A DNA stretch of 25,051 nt from Flavobacteriales bacterium UBA4474 (GCA_002389295.1 DGOE01000038.1:1-25051); one strand, 5' to 3'. Counted from the stretch's first letter, positions 1 to 9,007 are shown. Notes: generated from the sequence alone by a model not told the origin. Numbers and translations are program-made.

Positions 1-999
1 GCCGCAATCGACGCCGGTCTCATCACCGTTTTGCACACCGTCACTGCAGGTGGGCGTTGTTGTGCCTCCACAGCCTCCCGACTGGGTCAGGGAATTTCGG
101 AATCCACCAGGTGCGAACATGGCTTGCATGCGGAGGCCTTGGCCATCCGTGTACAGGTTCATGCATGCGTCATTGGAATAATCCATGTAGTTCTGGACCA
201 TGTCCGTTGTTCCACAGCTCACATGGCCGATGGCGCAGTTGTAGTTGGGGCCGTCCGACAAAGGGGTGTCCGAAACGAAATCATCCACACCGCAGCCGCC
301 ATCTCCCCAAATGTGGCGGAGGTTGAGGTAGTGGCCCACCTCGTGGGTGCAGGTGCGGCCCAGGTCGAACGGTGAAGTGGCCGTTCCTGTGGTGCCGAAA
401 TAGGCGTAATCCACCACCACACCATCCGTGGAGGAGGGACCGCCCGGGAACTGGGCATAACCCAACAGCCCGCCGCTCAGGTTGCACACCCAGATATTGA
501 GGTAGGAAGAAGGATCCCAAGGCGTCAAGCCCTGGTTGCCTTTCATGCCATCGTTGGCTTGCCAAGAGGGCTTGTTGGTCGATTTGCGGCGAATGCCATT
601 GGTCGCATTTCCGCTGGGATCCACGCTGGCCAGGCAGAATTCGATTTCGGTATCGGCAGCCTGCGACCAGGTGTTGTCCGCATCGCTGTTGGTCCTGCGG
701 AAATCCTCGTTGAGGACATCAATCTGCGATTGAATCTGTGCGTCCGAGATGTTTTGGGCGTTGGTCTTGTAGATGACGTTGACCACCACGGGTATGGAAA
801 CCACATTGGCATTCCTCAACGCTGGCGTGTTCACGTAGTCGCGGGTGAATTGCTCAATCTGCTCCAGCTGCTGGTGATACTCGGCGTGCTCCTGCAACAG
901 GCGGTCGAGGTTGCCCATGGTGTGACAGGTGCGCTCCTGGGCGCTCACAAGGGTCGCTCCTGCCAACAGGAAGGCACAAAAGAGATAACGAAAGTTCAT
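1..999 (-). CDS. Secreted M43-family (pappalysin-type) zinc metalloprotease, 3' end cut by window edge
   Basis: The first 333 residues are readable before the window ends; no stop codon is reached. Residues 1-21 form a signal peptide ending SAQ. The zinc-binding motif HEVGHYLNLRH lies at residues 219-229, giving ligands H219, H223 and H229 and the catalytic E220. The Met-turn is YMDY at 271-274. This arrangement is that of the metzincin M43 family. After the catalytic domain comes a Cys-rich linker (CSDGVQNGDETGVDCG) that in flavobacterial secreted proteins often precedes further domains and a T9SS sorting tail, so the full protein is probably longer. It should act outside the cell on proteins. 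The start chosen is the ATG immediately before the signal peptide; no Shine-Dalgarno is visible. Family assignment is firm, substrate unknown. Confidence 0.93.
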   Translation of the reverse strand, partial: MNFRYLFCAFLLAGATLVSAQERTCHTMGNLDRLLQEHAEYHQQLEQIEQFTRDYVNTPALRNANVVSIPVVVNVIYKTNAQNISDAQIQSQIDVLNEDFRRTNSDADNTWSQAADTEIEFCLASVDPSGNATNGIRRKSTNKPSWQANDGMKGNQGLTPWDPSSYLNIWVCNLSGGLLGYAQFPGGPSSTDGVVVDYAYFGTTGTATSPFDLGRTCTHEVGHYLNLRHIWGDGGCGVDDFVSDTPLSDGPNYNCAIGHVSCGTTDMVQNYMDYSNDACMNLYTDGQGLRMQAMFAPGGFRNSLTQSGGCGGTTTPTCSDGVQNGDETGVDCG

Positions 1000-1002
1000 G
1001 AG

Positions 1003-1038
1003 GGGGTTCAGTTTCTTCCATCAAGTAAAAGGAACCCC
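1003..1038 (-). repeat. Inverted repeat in the leader of the M43 protease gene
   Basis: GGGGTTC at 1003-1009 and GAACCCC at 1032-1038 can pair as a 7-bp stem around a 22-base loop, directly before the protease start codon at 999. It could fold in the mRNA leader and affect translation initiation, or be a protein-binding site. There is no U-tract, so it is not a terminator. Chance occurrence is possible. Confidence 0.3.
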
Positions 1039-1213
1039 TTCGATTAATGCATGCTCAACCGCATGACATTCATCATTCTGGTGATAATCTCAACTGAAGT
1101 GGTTCTTGCGCCGCATCAGACATTATCCACCCATGCAGTTCATGCCAATTTTTGGCGCTCTGAACATTCTCAGGCACGCTCTGTTCCTCTCATGAATCAC
1201 ACAAATCCAAACC

Positions 1214-2755
1214 ATGCTCAAGCATACTCTTTTGTTGCCCTTCTTCCTGATGGGCGCCCTCCTACAAGCCCAGACCACCGTGGTCGATGTGGTGGTCGAC
1301 AGCGACGACCATACGTTGCTCGAAGCTGCCGTGATCGAGGCAGATCTCGCCGGTGCCCTGTCCGGTGATGGCCCATTTACTGTTTTTGCACCAACAGATG
1401 ATGCCATAACCGCCCTCGTGGCTGAACTCGGCATCACAGCCGAAGACCTCCTCGCCCTCGAAGGCCTCGGGGACATCTTGCTCTACCACGTGGTCAACGC
1501 CACGGCCATGAGCACCGACCTCTCGGACGGTCAGATGATCACCACCATGCTCGGTGATGACGTAACCATCTCCATCATGGACGGTACGGTCATGGTCAAT
1601 GACGCGACGGTCACTGTGGCCGACATCGCGGCAGACAACGGTGTGGTGCACGTCATCGACGCTGTGCTTTTGCCACCCACCCCAGAGGTGACGCCCACCG
1701 TCGCGCAAATCATTGCAGACAGCGAGGTTCACGGCGTACTGGCTGCTGTTTTGGACAGTACTGGATTGGACGAAGCCCTCGCCGGTCCTGGACCTTTCAC
1801 GGTGTTTGCTCCGACCGATGCTGCATTTGATGCCCTCCCACCCGAGGTCATCTTGGGCTTGCTCATGGACAATGCCGCATTGACCAACGTTTTGACCTAT
1901 CACGTAGCGGGCGACAGCCTGACCTCCGGGGACCTTTCCGACGGTCAGCAAATCACCACGCTCTTCGGTGAAGACGTGACGGTATCCATCATGGATGGCA
2001 CAGTGATGATCAACGATGCAACGGTCATTGTAGCCGACCTCATCGGCTCCAATGGTGTGGTGCACGTGATCGACGCCATCCTCTTGCCCCCTGTACCCAC
2101 TCCGGCCACTGTCGTCGATATCGTGGTCAACAGCCCAGCCCACAACATCTTGGAAGCTGCTGTTGTCGCTGCAGGACTGGTAGACGCACTCTCTGGTGAA
2201 GGCCCATTCACGGTCTTCGCGCCAACGGACGCCGCCTTTGCTGCCCTGCCCGCTGGTTTGATTGACGAGCTCCTCGCCGACCCCACAGGTGCGCTCACCG
2301 ACATCCTCACCTACCACGTGGTGGCCGGCGCGGCTGCCATGAGCACGGACTTGACCGATGGCCAGACCATCGCGACCCTGCAGGGTGAGGAGGTGACCAT
2401 CTCCATTGACGGCATGATGGTGATGGTAAACGACGCCACGGTGATCGTTGCCGATTTGGTGGCAGACAACGGTGTGGTGCACGTGATTGACGCTGTACTG
2501 AGCTTGCCTTCTGGCGTGAACAATGTGGACCTGGGCTCCCTCTTTGAGGTGTACCCCAACCCGACCACCGACGCCCTGCGCTGGGGTACGCTCAAAGTGG
2601 ATCGCCTGCAGGTGCTTGACGCCAGTGGCCGCATCTGTTTTGAGACGACCAATCCGAATGGCATGCTCGACATGAGCGCCTTTGACAGTGGCCGGTACAT
2701 GGTCGTGATCGAGGCAGAAGGTCAGCGTGCCGTGAAGGCCGTGGTCAAGCAGTAA
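1214..2755 (+). CDS. Secreted protein with three FAS1 (fasciclin) domains and a T9SS sorting domain
   Basis: The 513-residue product has a signal peptide (1-20, ending LQAQ) and three FAS1 domains at about 22-153, 162-293 and 299-432. Each carries the H1 motif (GPFTVFAPTD), a central YHV and the H2-like block ending GVVHVIDA. The tail from about 445 is a type IX secretion sorting domain that begins FEVYPNP and ends in VKQ. FAS1 domains mediate adhesion and matrix contacts, so a cell-surface or released adhesin is likely. The three copies are similar to one another, most of all in the DGQ...NDATV...DNGVVHVIDA segment, which indicates internal duplication. The ATG chosen is the one that gives the signal peptide. 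A strong hairpin follows the stop. Confidence 0.95.
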   Translation: MLKHTLLLPFFLMGALLQAQTTVVDVVVDSDDHTLLEAAVIEADLAGALSGDGPFTVFAPTDDAITALVAELGITAEDLLALEGLGDILLYHVVNATAMSTDLSDGQMITTMLGDDVTISIMDGTVMVNDATVTVADIAADNGVVHVIDAVLLPPTPEVTPTVAQIIADSEVHGVLAAVLDSTGLDEALAGPGPFTVFAPTDAAFDALPPEVILGLLMDNAALTNVLTYHVAGDSLTSGDLSDGQQITTLFGEDVTVSIMDGTVMINDATVIVADLIGSNGVVHVIDAILLPPVPTPATVVDIVVNSPAHNILEAAVVAAGLVDALSGEGPFTVFAPTDAAFAALPAGLIDELLADPTGALTDILTYHVVAGAAAMSTDLTDGQTIATLQGEEVTISIDGMMVMVNDATVIVADLVADNGVVHVIDAVLSLPSGVNNVDLGSLFEVYPNPTTDALRWGTLKVDRLQVLDASGRICFETTNPNGMLDMSAFDSGRYMVVIEAEGQRAVKAVVKQ

Positions 2756-2766
2756 TTCCTCTTGGC

Positions 2767-2785
2767 TCCGTCCGAAAAAGACGGA
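2767..2785 (+). other. Small hairpin just downstream of the FAS1 gene
   Basis: TCCGTC at 2767-2772 pairs with GACGGA at 2780-2785 around a 7-base A-rich loop. It sits between the stop codon and the larger terminator hairpin and may be an accessory 3' stem. Confidence 0.35.
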
Positions 2786-2797
2786 TAACAACATCGG

Positions 2798-2830
2798 CAA
2801 GGCCGTCCTTCGGGGCGGCCTTGTTGCTTT
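2798..2830 (+). terminator. Rho-independent-type terminator between convergent genes
   Basis: An 11-bp stem (2798-2808 with 2813-2823, one G-T wobble) is capped by a TTCG tetraloop and followed by TTGCTTT. It ends the FAS1 gene on the plus strand. The cysQ gene converges from the other side, so the stem could also act on its transcript. Confidence 0.8.
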
Positions 2831-2878
2831 CAGCGATTGGCCCTTGTACAGGGTCCAGGTCGAATCGGGACTGGAGAA

Positions 2879-3670
<792 letters not shown>

Positions 3671-3682
3671 ACTGCAAAGGTA

Positions 3683-4843
3683 TTAACGGCTCAAGCCTTC
3701 ATTGGCTTCTGAATAGAGCCCCGAAAGAATGTGCGCCTCTTGCGGCCACGAGAGTTGGGTAGCGGCATGAGAGAGACCGGCTGTGTAGACACTTGTGCCT
3801 TGTGCCCGCGCGTTCAAGAGGGCACTGCGCCAGCCTTCGGCTGTGTCTTCGGTGACGGTGTGGCCCACCTGGAATTCCTCGATGAGGGCCCGGCAATCCG
3901 GGAGGTCATTGGAGAGGACGGGCAGGCCAGCGAGGATGTACTCGAACAGCTTGTTGGGCAGGCAGTAGAGGTAGGACAGGCAGGTGGGCTTGACGGAAAC
4001 CAATCCCAGGTCGGCACTGCGGGTGTGTTCGAGCACCTGATCGTACGGAACGGCTGGGTGAACGTGAACGTGCGGGAGGCGCGCGGCGGTAGCGTCGACG
4101 AGGGGCTGGAGTGGCCCGTATCCCATGAGGACCAAGTGGATGCCGCTGTCCTCGAGGCCTTCCATGGCTTGGAGTGCCGTCTCCAGACCGCGGTTGTAAG
4201 TAAAGGCGCCTTGATACAAGGCGATGAAGCCGCCGGCGGGGATGCCAAAGCGCTGGCGGAAATGGTCGGGGCCAGGACCGCTGTCAGCTGGAGCAGGCCG
4301 GCTTTCCGGAATGTTGCGCACAAGGTGGACTTCCGGCAGGCCATATGGGGCATAGCGCTCCCGGTAGGCCGCCGCAATGGAGGGGCTGACGGTGATGACA
4401 GCCGCGGCCTTTCGGATCATGCGGCGCTCGAGCCAGCCGACCATTTTGCGCTCGATTGCGGGCTTGGCGTTGCGTTCGGACTCGAATTCGTGGCAGTCGT
4501 AGATGAGCTTGAGCCGGGGGTTCAAGCGCTGGGCACACCAACCCAGCACGAAGGCCTCGATGTCGTTGCAATGCCAGGCATCGGCCTTGCGCCATGTCCA
4601 GACCACCCGAAGGGCGAGCTCCGCCATCTTGACCATGCCAAAGACCGTCCCCCGCGGCAAGGCCGCCGAAACGATCCGCGTTCGGACGACCGCCCAGCCA
4701 CCCCTCGACTCATGCCTGGGCAATCCGGCTTTTTGAAGGGCCACTACTGTCACGTCGTGCCCATCATCGGAGAGGCGTTGGGCGATTTTCAGCACGCGGT
4801 TGTCGCGGGTGAAATCGTTGAGGACGACGTTAGCGATCTGCAC
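3683..4843 (-). CDS. GT4-type glycosyltransferase (group 1)
   Basis: The protein is 386 residues long from the GTG start at 4843. It has an N-terminal GT-B Rossmann region starting QIANVVLNDFTRDNRV and a C-terminal nucleotide-sugar domain containing YQGAFTYNRGLE and the donor-binding stretch PNKLFEYILAGLPVL. A further upstream ATG would add 34 residues that only read through the end of the flippase gene and do not look like a glycosyltransferase N-terminus, so the GTG is preferred. It overlaps the flippase stop codon by 14 bases, which suggests translational coupling. It probably adds a sugar during assembly of a cell-surface polysaccharide; donor and acceptor cannot be told from the sequence. 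Confidence 0.88.
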   Translation of the reverse strand: MQIANVVLNDFTRDNRVLKIAQRLSDDGHDVTVVALQKAGLPRHESRGGWAVVRTRIVSAALPRGTVFGMVKMAELALRVVWTWRKADAWHCNDIEAFVLGWCAQRLNPRLKLIYDCHEFESERNAKPAIERKMVGWLERRMIRKAAAVITVSPSIAAAYRERYAPYGLPEVHLVRNIPESRPAPADSGPGPDHFRQRFGIPAGGFIALYQGAFTYNRGLETALQAMEGLEDSGIHLVLMGYGPLQPLVDATAARLPHVHVHPAVPYDQVLEHTRSADLGLVSVKPTCLSYLYCLPNKLFEYILAGLPVLSNDLPDCRALIEEFQVGHTVTEDTAEGWRSALLNARAQGTSVYTAGLSHAATQLSWPQEAHILSGLYSEANEGLSR

Positions 4844-6092
4844 TGCGGGGCTGCATAACCGCGGTGCACAGGACCACGAGGTTGATGATGTAATAGCCGC
4901 ACTTGGCCCAAACGATGCCGACAAGGGCACCCCACTCCCCTCCACCGAACCACTCCGGATGCAGAGAGCCGAGGTACCAACCGGCCGCCACCGCCAAAAG
5001 GTGCAAGGCGTCGAGGTAGGTGATCCATCGGGGCTTGCGCACCCGGTGGAACATGGAACCCAAGCCAGCCGTCATGAAGTTGAGGACGAACCACGGCGTG
5101 AGCATGCGGACCACCTCCATGGCGCCGTACCACTCCTCTCCAAAGAGCCAGGCCGTGGTGCCATCCGGGGCCAAGGTGACCGCCCCCCAGACGACAACGG
5201 AACCGGTGGCGAAAGTGAGCAAGGCCGTCAAAAACAAGCGCCGCAGGGGCGCTCCATCGGCCTTTTCTGTAGCCGACTGAAAAAGAACCGGTGCGGCCGA
5301 AGTGGCCAGCAGAGACAGTGGCTGCATGACCATTCGACGCGCCAAGCCCATCATTCCGAGCAAAACCGGACCAAGGGAAGCCCCAATGAGCAGGACGTGT
5401 AGCCATTGGGCCAGGCGGTTCATCGCACTGCCGGCCAAGACCCACGTGGGGTAGTCCTTGTATTCCTCCCTCACCGCAGCTTCGCCGGTAGGCCATTTCC
5501 ACGACCAGGCCGCTCCGATGTGTGCGGACAGCCCCCGGCGCATCATGGCCCAACGCACCAGCAGCCCTGCACCCGAACCCCATACGAGGCCGGTGGTAGA
5601 CCATGCGCTGGACAGACCGAGCTTGGTGGCTTCTGCTGCGAGCGGCCCCGTGGCATTGGCCGAGGCCACGGGGATGGCCTCGGTGTTCCTGTGGTGCCAG
5701 TATTCGAGCAGCCGGGTGTGGGCGGCGACACCCGCAAAAAGAGGCAGAACGCACGCCAACCAGAACCACCCTTCAAGGTCATAGGTCTCGGCGACAAGGT
5801 TGGCCGTCAGCAACGAAAGCAAGCCCACCAACAATGTGGTCTTGGCCACGGCGCGCTGACCTGCGCTGAAAAGTGCTTTTGCCTTGGCCATGTCCTTGGG
5901 CAACATCAAGGCCTGCTCGAATTTGCCCGTGCCCAAAACGGCAGCGATGCCCGTCACCAAGGCGAACATTTCCAAATGGGCGAAAGCGGACGGGGAATAC
6001 AGGCGTGTCAGAATGAACGCCGCCAAAACGGTCACCAATTGACCCGTCACTGCGCCACCCAGCAATGTGGCCATGCGTTGGATCATGGACAT
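4830..6092 (-). CDS. Polysaccharide flippase-like multi-pass membrane protein (Wzx/Polysacc_synt type)
   Basis: The 420-residue product is highly hydrophobic, with about ten or more predicted membrane segments. The N-terminus (MATLLGGAVTGQLVTVLAAF, then LTRLYSPSAFAHLE) is the typical opening of Wzx/MATE-superfamily flippases, where the YSP.AF block follows the first helix. Such proteins move lipid-linked sugar repeat units across the inner membrane. It overlaps the following glycosyltransferase gene by 14 bases. The start is ATG with a second ATG two codons later (MSM), so the exact first residue is uncertain. The 140-base leader carries a three-copy tandem repeat. Confidence 0.88.
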   Translation of the reverse strand: MSMIQRMATLLGGAVTGQLVTVLAAFILTRLYSPSAFAHLEMFALVTGIAAVLGTGKFEQALMLPKDMAKAKALFSAGQRAVAKTTLLVGLLSLLTANLVAETYDLEGWFWLACVLPLFAGVAAHTRLLEYWHHRNTEAIPVASANATGPLAAEATKLGLSSAWSTTGLVWGSGAGLLVRWAMMRRGLSAHIGAAWSWKWPTGEAAVREEYKDYPTWVLAGSAMNRLAQWLHVLLIGASLGPVLLGMMGLARRMVMQPLSLLATSAAPVLFQSATEKADGAPLRRLFLTALLTFATGSVVVWGAVTLAPDGTTAWLFGEEWYGAMEVVRMLTPWFVLNFMTAGLGSMFHRVRKPRWITYLDALHLLAVAAGWYLGSLHPEWFGGGEWGALVGIVWAKCGYYIINLVVLCTAVMQPRSADR

Positions 6093-6130
6093 TCAGGCCT
6101 GTTTGATACCACGGCAAGCAAGGTAAGCGC

Positions 6131-6180
6131 CACGGTCAAGGGAAGGAACGGTCAGGGGGCAGGAACGGTCAGGGTGCCTG
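6131..6180. repeat. Three-copy tandem repeat of about 17 bp upstream of the flippase gene
   Basis: Units are CACGGTCAAGGGAAGG (6131-6146), AACGGTCAGGGGGCAGG (6147-6163) and AACGGTCAGGGTGCCTG (6164-6180). The shared core is ACGGTCA.GGG, spaced 16-17 bases apart. It lies 38 bases upstream of the flippase start. It may be an array of binding sites or simply a microduplication. Confidence 0.75.
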
Positions 6181-6232
6181 TTGCGCACCAAGGCTTGCGG
6201 CACAGCTGCGGGCGCGGCTGTTACGGGTGGGC

Positions 6233-6523
6233 TTAACGGGGATTCTTGAGCCGCTTGATGGTGCGGATTACCTCGCCCCCGGGAAGTTGAAACGCGCCAT
6301 CGCCGGCAGCGAAGTGGGCCTTCAACTCGGATGGGTTGAGCATGGGACGGGCATCGACAACACATTGGATGTTGTCGCAGGTCACTTGGGGCGTGCCTTC
6401 AGCACTGAGGATGAGATATCCTTCGGCCACATTCCGCTGCTCCATCCGTTCCATGTGAGAAACCGGCGGGACGTAGACGGCGTCGCGGGTTTGGCGCAGT
6501 TCGTTCAAGGTCCGGTTTTTCAT
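6233..6523 (-). CDS. Small uncharacterised protein, 96 residues
   Basis: I do not recognise this protein. From the ATG at 6523 it reads 96 residues, starts MKNRTLNELRQTRDAVYVPP and ends in a basic tail (IRTIKRLKNPR). There is no signal peptide or membrane segment; two cysteines are absent from any clear motif. An in-frame ATG at 6595 would add 24 residues of lower plausibility. It is on the same strand as the flippase run but 140 bases upstream of it, so co-transcription is possible but not shown. The codon use looks coding and the start-like sequence (MKN basic helix) is reasonable. A cytoplasmic role is likely; function unknown. Confidence 0.6.
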   Translation of the reverse strand: MKNRTLNELRQTRDAVYVPPVSHMERMEQRNVAEGYLILSAEGTPQVTCDNIQCVVDARPMLNPSELKAHFAAGDGAFQLPGGEVIRTIKRLKNPR

Positions 6524-6658
6524 CGTTGCATCGAATTGGGTCAGGGCTAAGATATGGACTAACTTCCATGTTTTCAAGTACTTAAACGTGTCCAAAGTAC
6601 ACTACCCGTGTGCAATACCTTCGTTCCCACCCTTGTGAAACGCCTTGTATTCCCGGCC
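6524..6658. promoter_or_regulatory. Divergent intergenic region between the small protein and the cupin gene
   Basis: This region should hold promoters for both neighbours. On the plus strand TACCTTCG (6616-6623) resembles the Bacteroidota -7 element TAnnTTTG and lies 35 bases before the cupin start, but no well-spaced TTG is seen upstream. No convincing element was found for the minus strand. Confidence 0.3.
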
Positions 6659-7018
6659 ATGAACACCATTAACCTTCAGCAGAAATTTGGTCTTTTTACC
6701 GACCAATGGAGCCCAAAAATCATTGCCCAGCTCAATGGCCAAGATGTCAAGCTCGCCAAAATTCAAGGTGAATTCGTTTGGCATGCGCACGCCGAACAGG
6801 ATGAATTGTTTTTGGTGGTGCATGGCCGCATGACGATGGAATTCAGGGACAGGAAGACCGAGGTCGGCCCAGGGGAAATCATCGTGGTGCCCAAAGGCGT
6901 GGAGCACCGCCCCGTGACCACAGAAGAAGTGTGGATCATGCTCTTTGAGCCGCAGGAAATTCACCACACCGGCGGCGTAGCGGACGACCGCATGGTGGAG
7001 CGTTGTGAGCACATCTGA
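6659..7018 (+). CDS. Single-domain cupin protein
   Basis: The protein is 119 residues from the ATG at 6659. Cupin motif 1 reads GEFVWHAHAEQDELFLVVHG (residues 37-56), giving metal ligands H42, H44 and E49. Motif 2 reads PGEIIVVPKGVEHRP (71-85), giving H83. This is a complete metal-binding single-domain cupin of the usual size. Members of this group act as small isomerases, dioxygenases or ligand-binding proteins, and the sequence does not say which. An in-frame ATG at 6608 would add 17 residues outside the cupin fold. The gene stands alone, convergent with the LRR gene 35 bases away. Confidence 0.88.
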   Translation: MNTINLQQKFGLFTDQWSPKIIAQLNGQDVKLAKIQGEFVWHAHAEQDELFLVVHGRMTMEFRDRKTEVGPGEIIVVPKGVEHRPVTTEEVWIMLFEPQEIHHTGGVADDRMVERCEHI

Positions 7019-7053
7019 CCCCGTTGCCGCACACAGCCTCCCTGCAGGGCGTC

Positions 7054-8769
7054 TCAGTCGCTTTTGACCTTGACACCCTCGCCAAACATCTGCTGAATCC
7101 GGTCGAGTTCGTCCGCTGGCACGGGATTGCCCTTGAGGTCAACGGTCTTCAGCTCCATGCACATGGCGAGTGAATTCGGCAACCCGGTGAGGTCGTTCTT
7201 GTTGACGAACAGCTTCTTGAGGCGGGTCAAGTTGCCGAGACTTTCGGGCAAGGCCACCAGGTCGTTGCGCGAGGCCACAAGTGTCTGCAGCATGGAAAGC
7301 CGGTCGATGCTCTCAGGGAGTGCACCGAATTTCATGCCGCTGATGTCCAGGTAGACGAGGTTGGGGATGTCCAAAATTTCTGCTGGAAAGTCATCCCCCA
7401 CGAGGTCGGGATCCAGGAGGGGGTTCAGCCGCAGCATCATGCCGCCGACGGTCTGTTCCAGTCGCCCACCGAGCCGCTGCGCCATGGTGACTTCACTGGC
7501 TTGGGATGCCGCAGCTTCAGGGCTATCGGCCACTGCATCGGCTTCCCAGGCCGCAATCTCCCTGCCAATCTCGCCGAAGCGGTCCTCTGGCATGACCATG
7601 CGCACGTCCTTGTTTTGGGAGCGCTTACCGACCACATTCTTGATGTCCGGCGCTTTTTCATGCTCAGCCTCCAGCGCCATTTCAAACGTGCCGTTGGCAT
7701 CGAGGGCCCGCCGACGCTTCATCAGCCGGGACTGAATGTCATTCAACAAGGCCGCCTCCTCACCACCGGGAAGCACCAAGGCGCGGGCATCGGATATGGC
7801 TTGGGCGCAGGCGTCGAATTCGTTGCGGTACAGGTGGGCTTGGGCCAAGTTCAGGTAAAGTCCGAGTGCCACGGCGCGGGTGACCTTGGCCCTCTTGTCC
7901 GTGAAGTCCACCTTGGCCGCCCACTCTCCCCAGGTATCGATGGGACTGGAAAGGCCATCGAAGTAGTTGTTGTCATATGACTCCAATGCCACATCGCGGG
8001 CAGCATCCAGCTCGGGATACTCATGCTTGCCCTTGGCAGAGTACACCTCCACGCTCACTTTTCCCTCCAAGAAAAAAATGCGCGTTTCCAGCTCGTCGAT
8101 CACGTTGCTGAGCTGAAGGAGCACCGCTTTGCGCCGGAAGAACCGGGCGCCTTCGGGAGATTGCAGCTTCTCCATGACCGCTGCCTCGCTCGAAAATTTC
8201 AGGGACGACTTGGAATAAGTAAAACCGCCCGGACGGCTCTCGATGGTCGAGATTTTCTCGTTGCCGTAGCGGATGTTGAGCGGTTCATCGATCTCGAATG
8301 CGTCCCAGACTTCCCCTTCTGGCGAGGCAATGCGCACCCGCATGGGCAAACGGCAGGGCACATTGGCCCAATGCGTCAGCGTTTCCTCGCTCCCCTTGAC
8401 CGCCTCACTCGACATTTTTGGGGCCCCTTGCCGCTCTGGGCCGATGGCCACATCCACTTGCACGGTGGGGCCCACATCCACGACTTCTGCTTCTTGCCCT
8501 ACGGTGAAGTACTTCATGCCGCTCAGCCGCTCGCCACTGGATTTGAGCAGGTCCATGTTGCCTCCATATCGCCGCAGGTCTTCAAGGTTGAAAAACGCAT
8601 CGTCAGCGTGCAATTGAAAACCGATGCGGTATGCGGCATCGGCGGGGATGGTCGGAAATTGGACCACCTCAATCTTGGTCGATTTCGAACTTGACCTCTG
8701 GGCCGAAACCACAGAAGTAAAGACCAGAGAAAAAAGGAAGACGAAAACGAGGGAAATCCGGATGCTCAT
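7054..8769 (-). CDS. Secreted leucine-rich-repeat protein
   Basis: From the ATG at 8769 the protein is 571 residues. Residues 1-24 form a signal peptide (MSIRISLVFVFLFSLVF..., ending VSAQ). A long N-terminal region of unknown fold follows, then a helical stretch around 295-350 that looks TPR-like (LGLYLNLAQAHLYRNEFDACAQ). The last 115 residues or so hold about four to five leucine-rich repeats (PNLVYLDISGMKFGALPESI, MLQTLVASRNDLVALPESL, RLKKLFVNKNDLTGLPNSL, ELKTVDLKGNPV). No T9SS tail is visible; the protein ends GVKVKSD, so a periplasmic location or export by another signal is possible. The reading frame is open upstream to 8985, but that extension has no signal peptide and overlaps the divergent gene. 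Confidence 0.85.
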   Translation of the reverse strand: MSIRISLVFVFLFSLVFTSVVSAQRSSSKSTKIEVVQFPTIPADAAYRIGFQLHADDAFFNLEDLRRYGGNMDLLKSSGERLSGMKYFTVGQEAEVVDVGPTVQVDVAIGPERQGAPKMSSEAVKGSEETLTHWANVPCRLPMRVRIASPEGEVWDAFEIDEPLNIRYGNEKISTIESRPGGFTYSKSSLKFSSEAAVMEKLQSPEGARFFRRKAVLLQLSNVIDELETRIFFLEGKVSVEVYSAKGKHEYPELDAARDVALESYDNNYFDGLSSPIDTWGEWAAKVDFTDKRAKVTRAVALGLYLNLAQAHLYRNEFDACAQAISDARALVLPGGEEAALLNDIQSRLMKRRRALDANGTFEMALEAEHEKAPDIKNVVGKRSQNKDVRMVMPEDRFGEIGREIAAWEADAVADSPEAAASQASEVTMAQRLGGRLEQTVGGMMLRLNPLLDPDLVGDDFPAEILDIPNLVYLDISGMKFGALPESIDRLSMLQTLVASRNDLVALPESLGNLTRLKKLFVNKNDLTGLPNSLAMCMELKTVDLKGNPVPADELDRIQQMFGEGVKVKSD

Positions 8770-8795
8770 TTCTTGGAATTCGGTGCACTTGCAAT

Positions 8796-8828
8796 TTGAC
8801 CAAATGAAGCATTCAGGTTGCACCTTTG
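8796..8828 (+). promoter_or_regulatory. Candidate Bacteroidota-type promoter for the small membrane protein
   Basis: TTG at 8796-8798 and CACCTTTG at 8821-8828 (close to TAnnTTTG) are separated by 22 bases, and the -7-like element lies 17 bases before the ATG at 8846. The match is imperfect, and its use is inferred from the consensus only. Confidence 0.3.
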
Positions 8829-8845
8829 CCGCGGTTATTGCCAAC

Positions 8846-9007
8846 ATGGAAACACTGAAGACGCTCGGGGTTGCGGGATTTCTGTTCTTTTTGATCAAAG
8901 GACTGTTGTGGCTTGTTGTCTTTGCACTTGTGGCGCGCGGGGTACTGAGCAAGGAGCAAGTGGCGGAATGGAAAAGACGCATCAAAGGACCGTTTCGCCG
9001 CTCCTAA
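8846..9007 (+). CDS. Small single-pass membrane protein, 53 residues
   Basis: The ATG at 8846 opens a 53-residue protein: METLKTLG, then one hydrophobic helix (about residues 9-32, VAGFLFFLIKGLLWLVVFAL), then a basic cytoplasmic-type tail (KEQVAEWKRRIKGPFRRS). The helix-plus-basic-tail plan and positive-inside rule suggest an inner-membrane protein with its C-terminus in the cytoplasm. I recall similar short proteins in other flavobacteria but cannot verify that here. It is divergent from the LRR gene, with 76 bases between the two starts. Function unknown. Confidence 0.65.
   Translation: METLKTLGVAGFLFFLIKGLLWLVVFALVARGVLSKEQVAEWKRRIKGPFRRS

Noticed and set aside
1262..2800. A 512-residue open frame antisense to the FAS1 gene
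   Set aside because: It lies wholly within the clearly coding FAS1 gene on the other strand, has a His/Val-rich composition and shows no motif. Long antisense frames are common in GC-rich coding DNA.
3731..4858. A 375-residue plus-strand frame through the glycosyltransferase gene
   Set aside because: The minus-strand glycosyltransferase has clear GT-B motifs; this frame has none and is explained by codon bias.
5406..6236. Plus-strand frame opposite the flippase gene
   Set aside because: It overlaps the flippase and its leader, with low-complexity composition and no motif.
8770..8985. Upstream extension of the LRR gene to an earlier ATG
   Set aside because: The extension would remove the signal peptide from the N-terminus and run through the divergent small gene; the ATG at 8769 gives a clean signal peptide.
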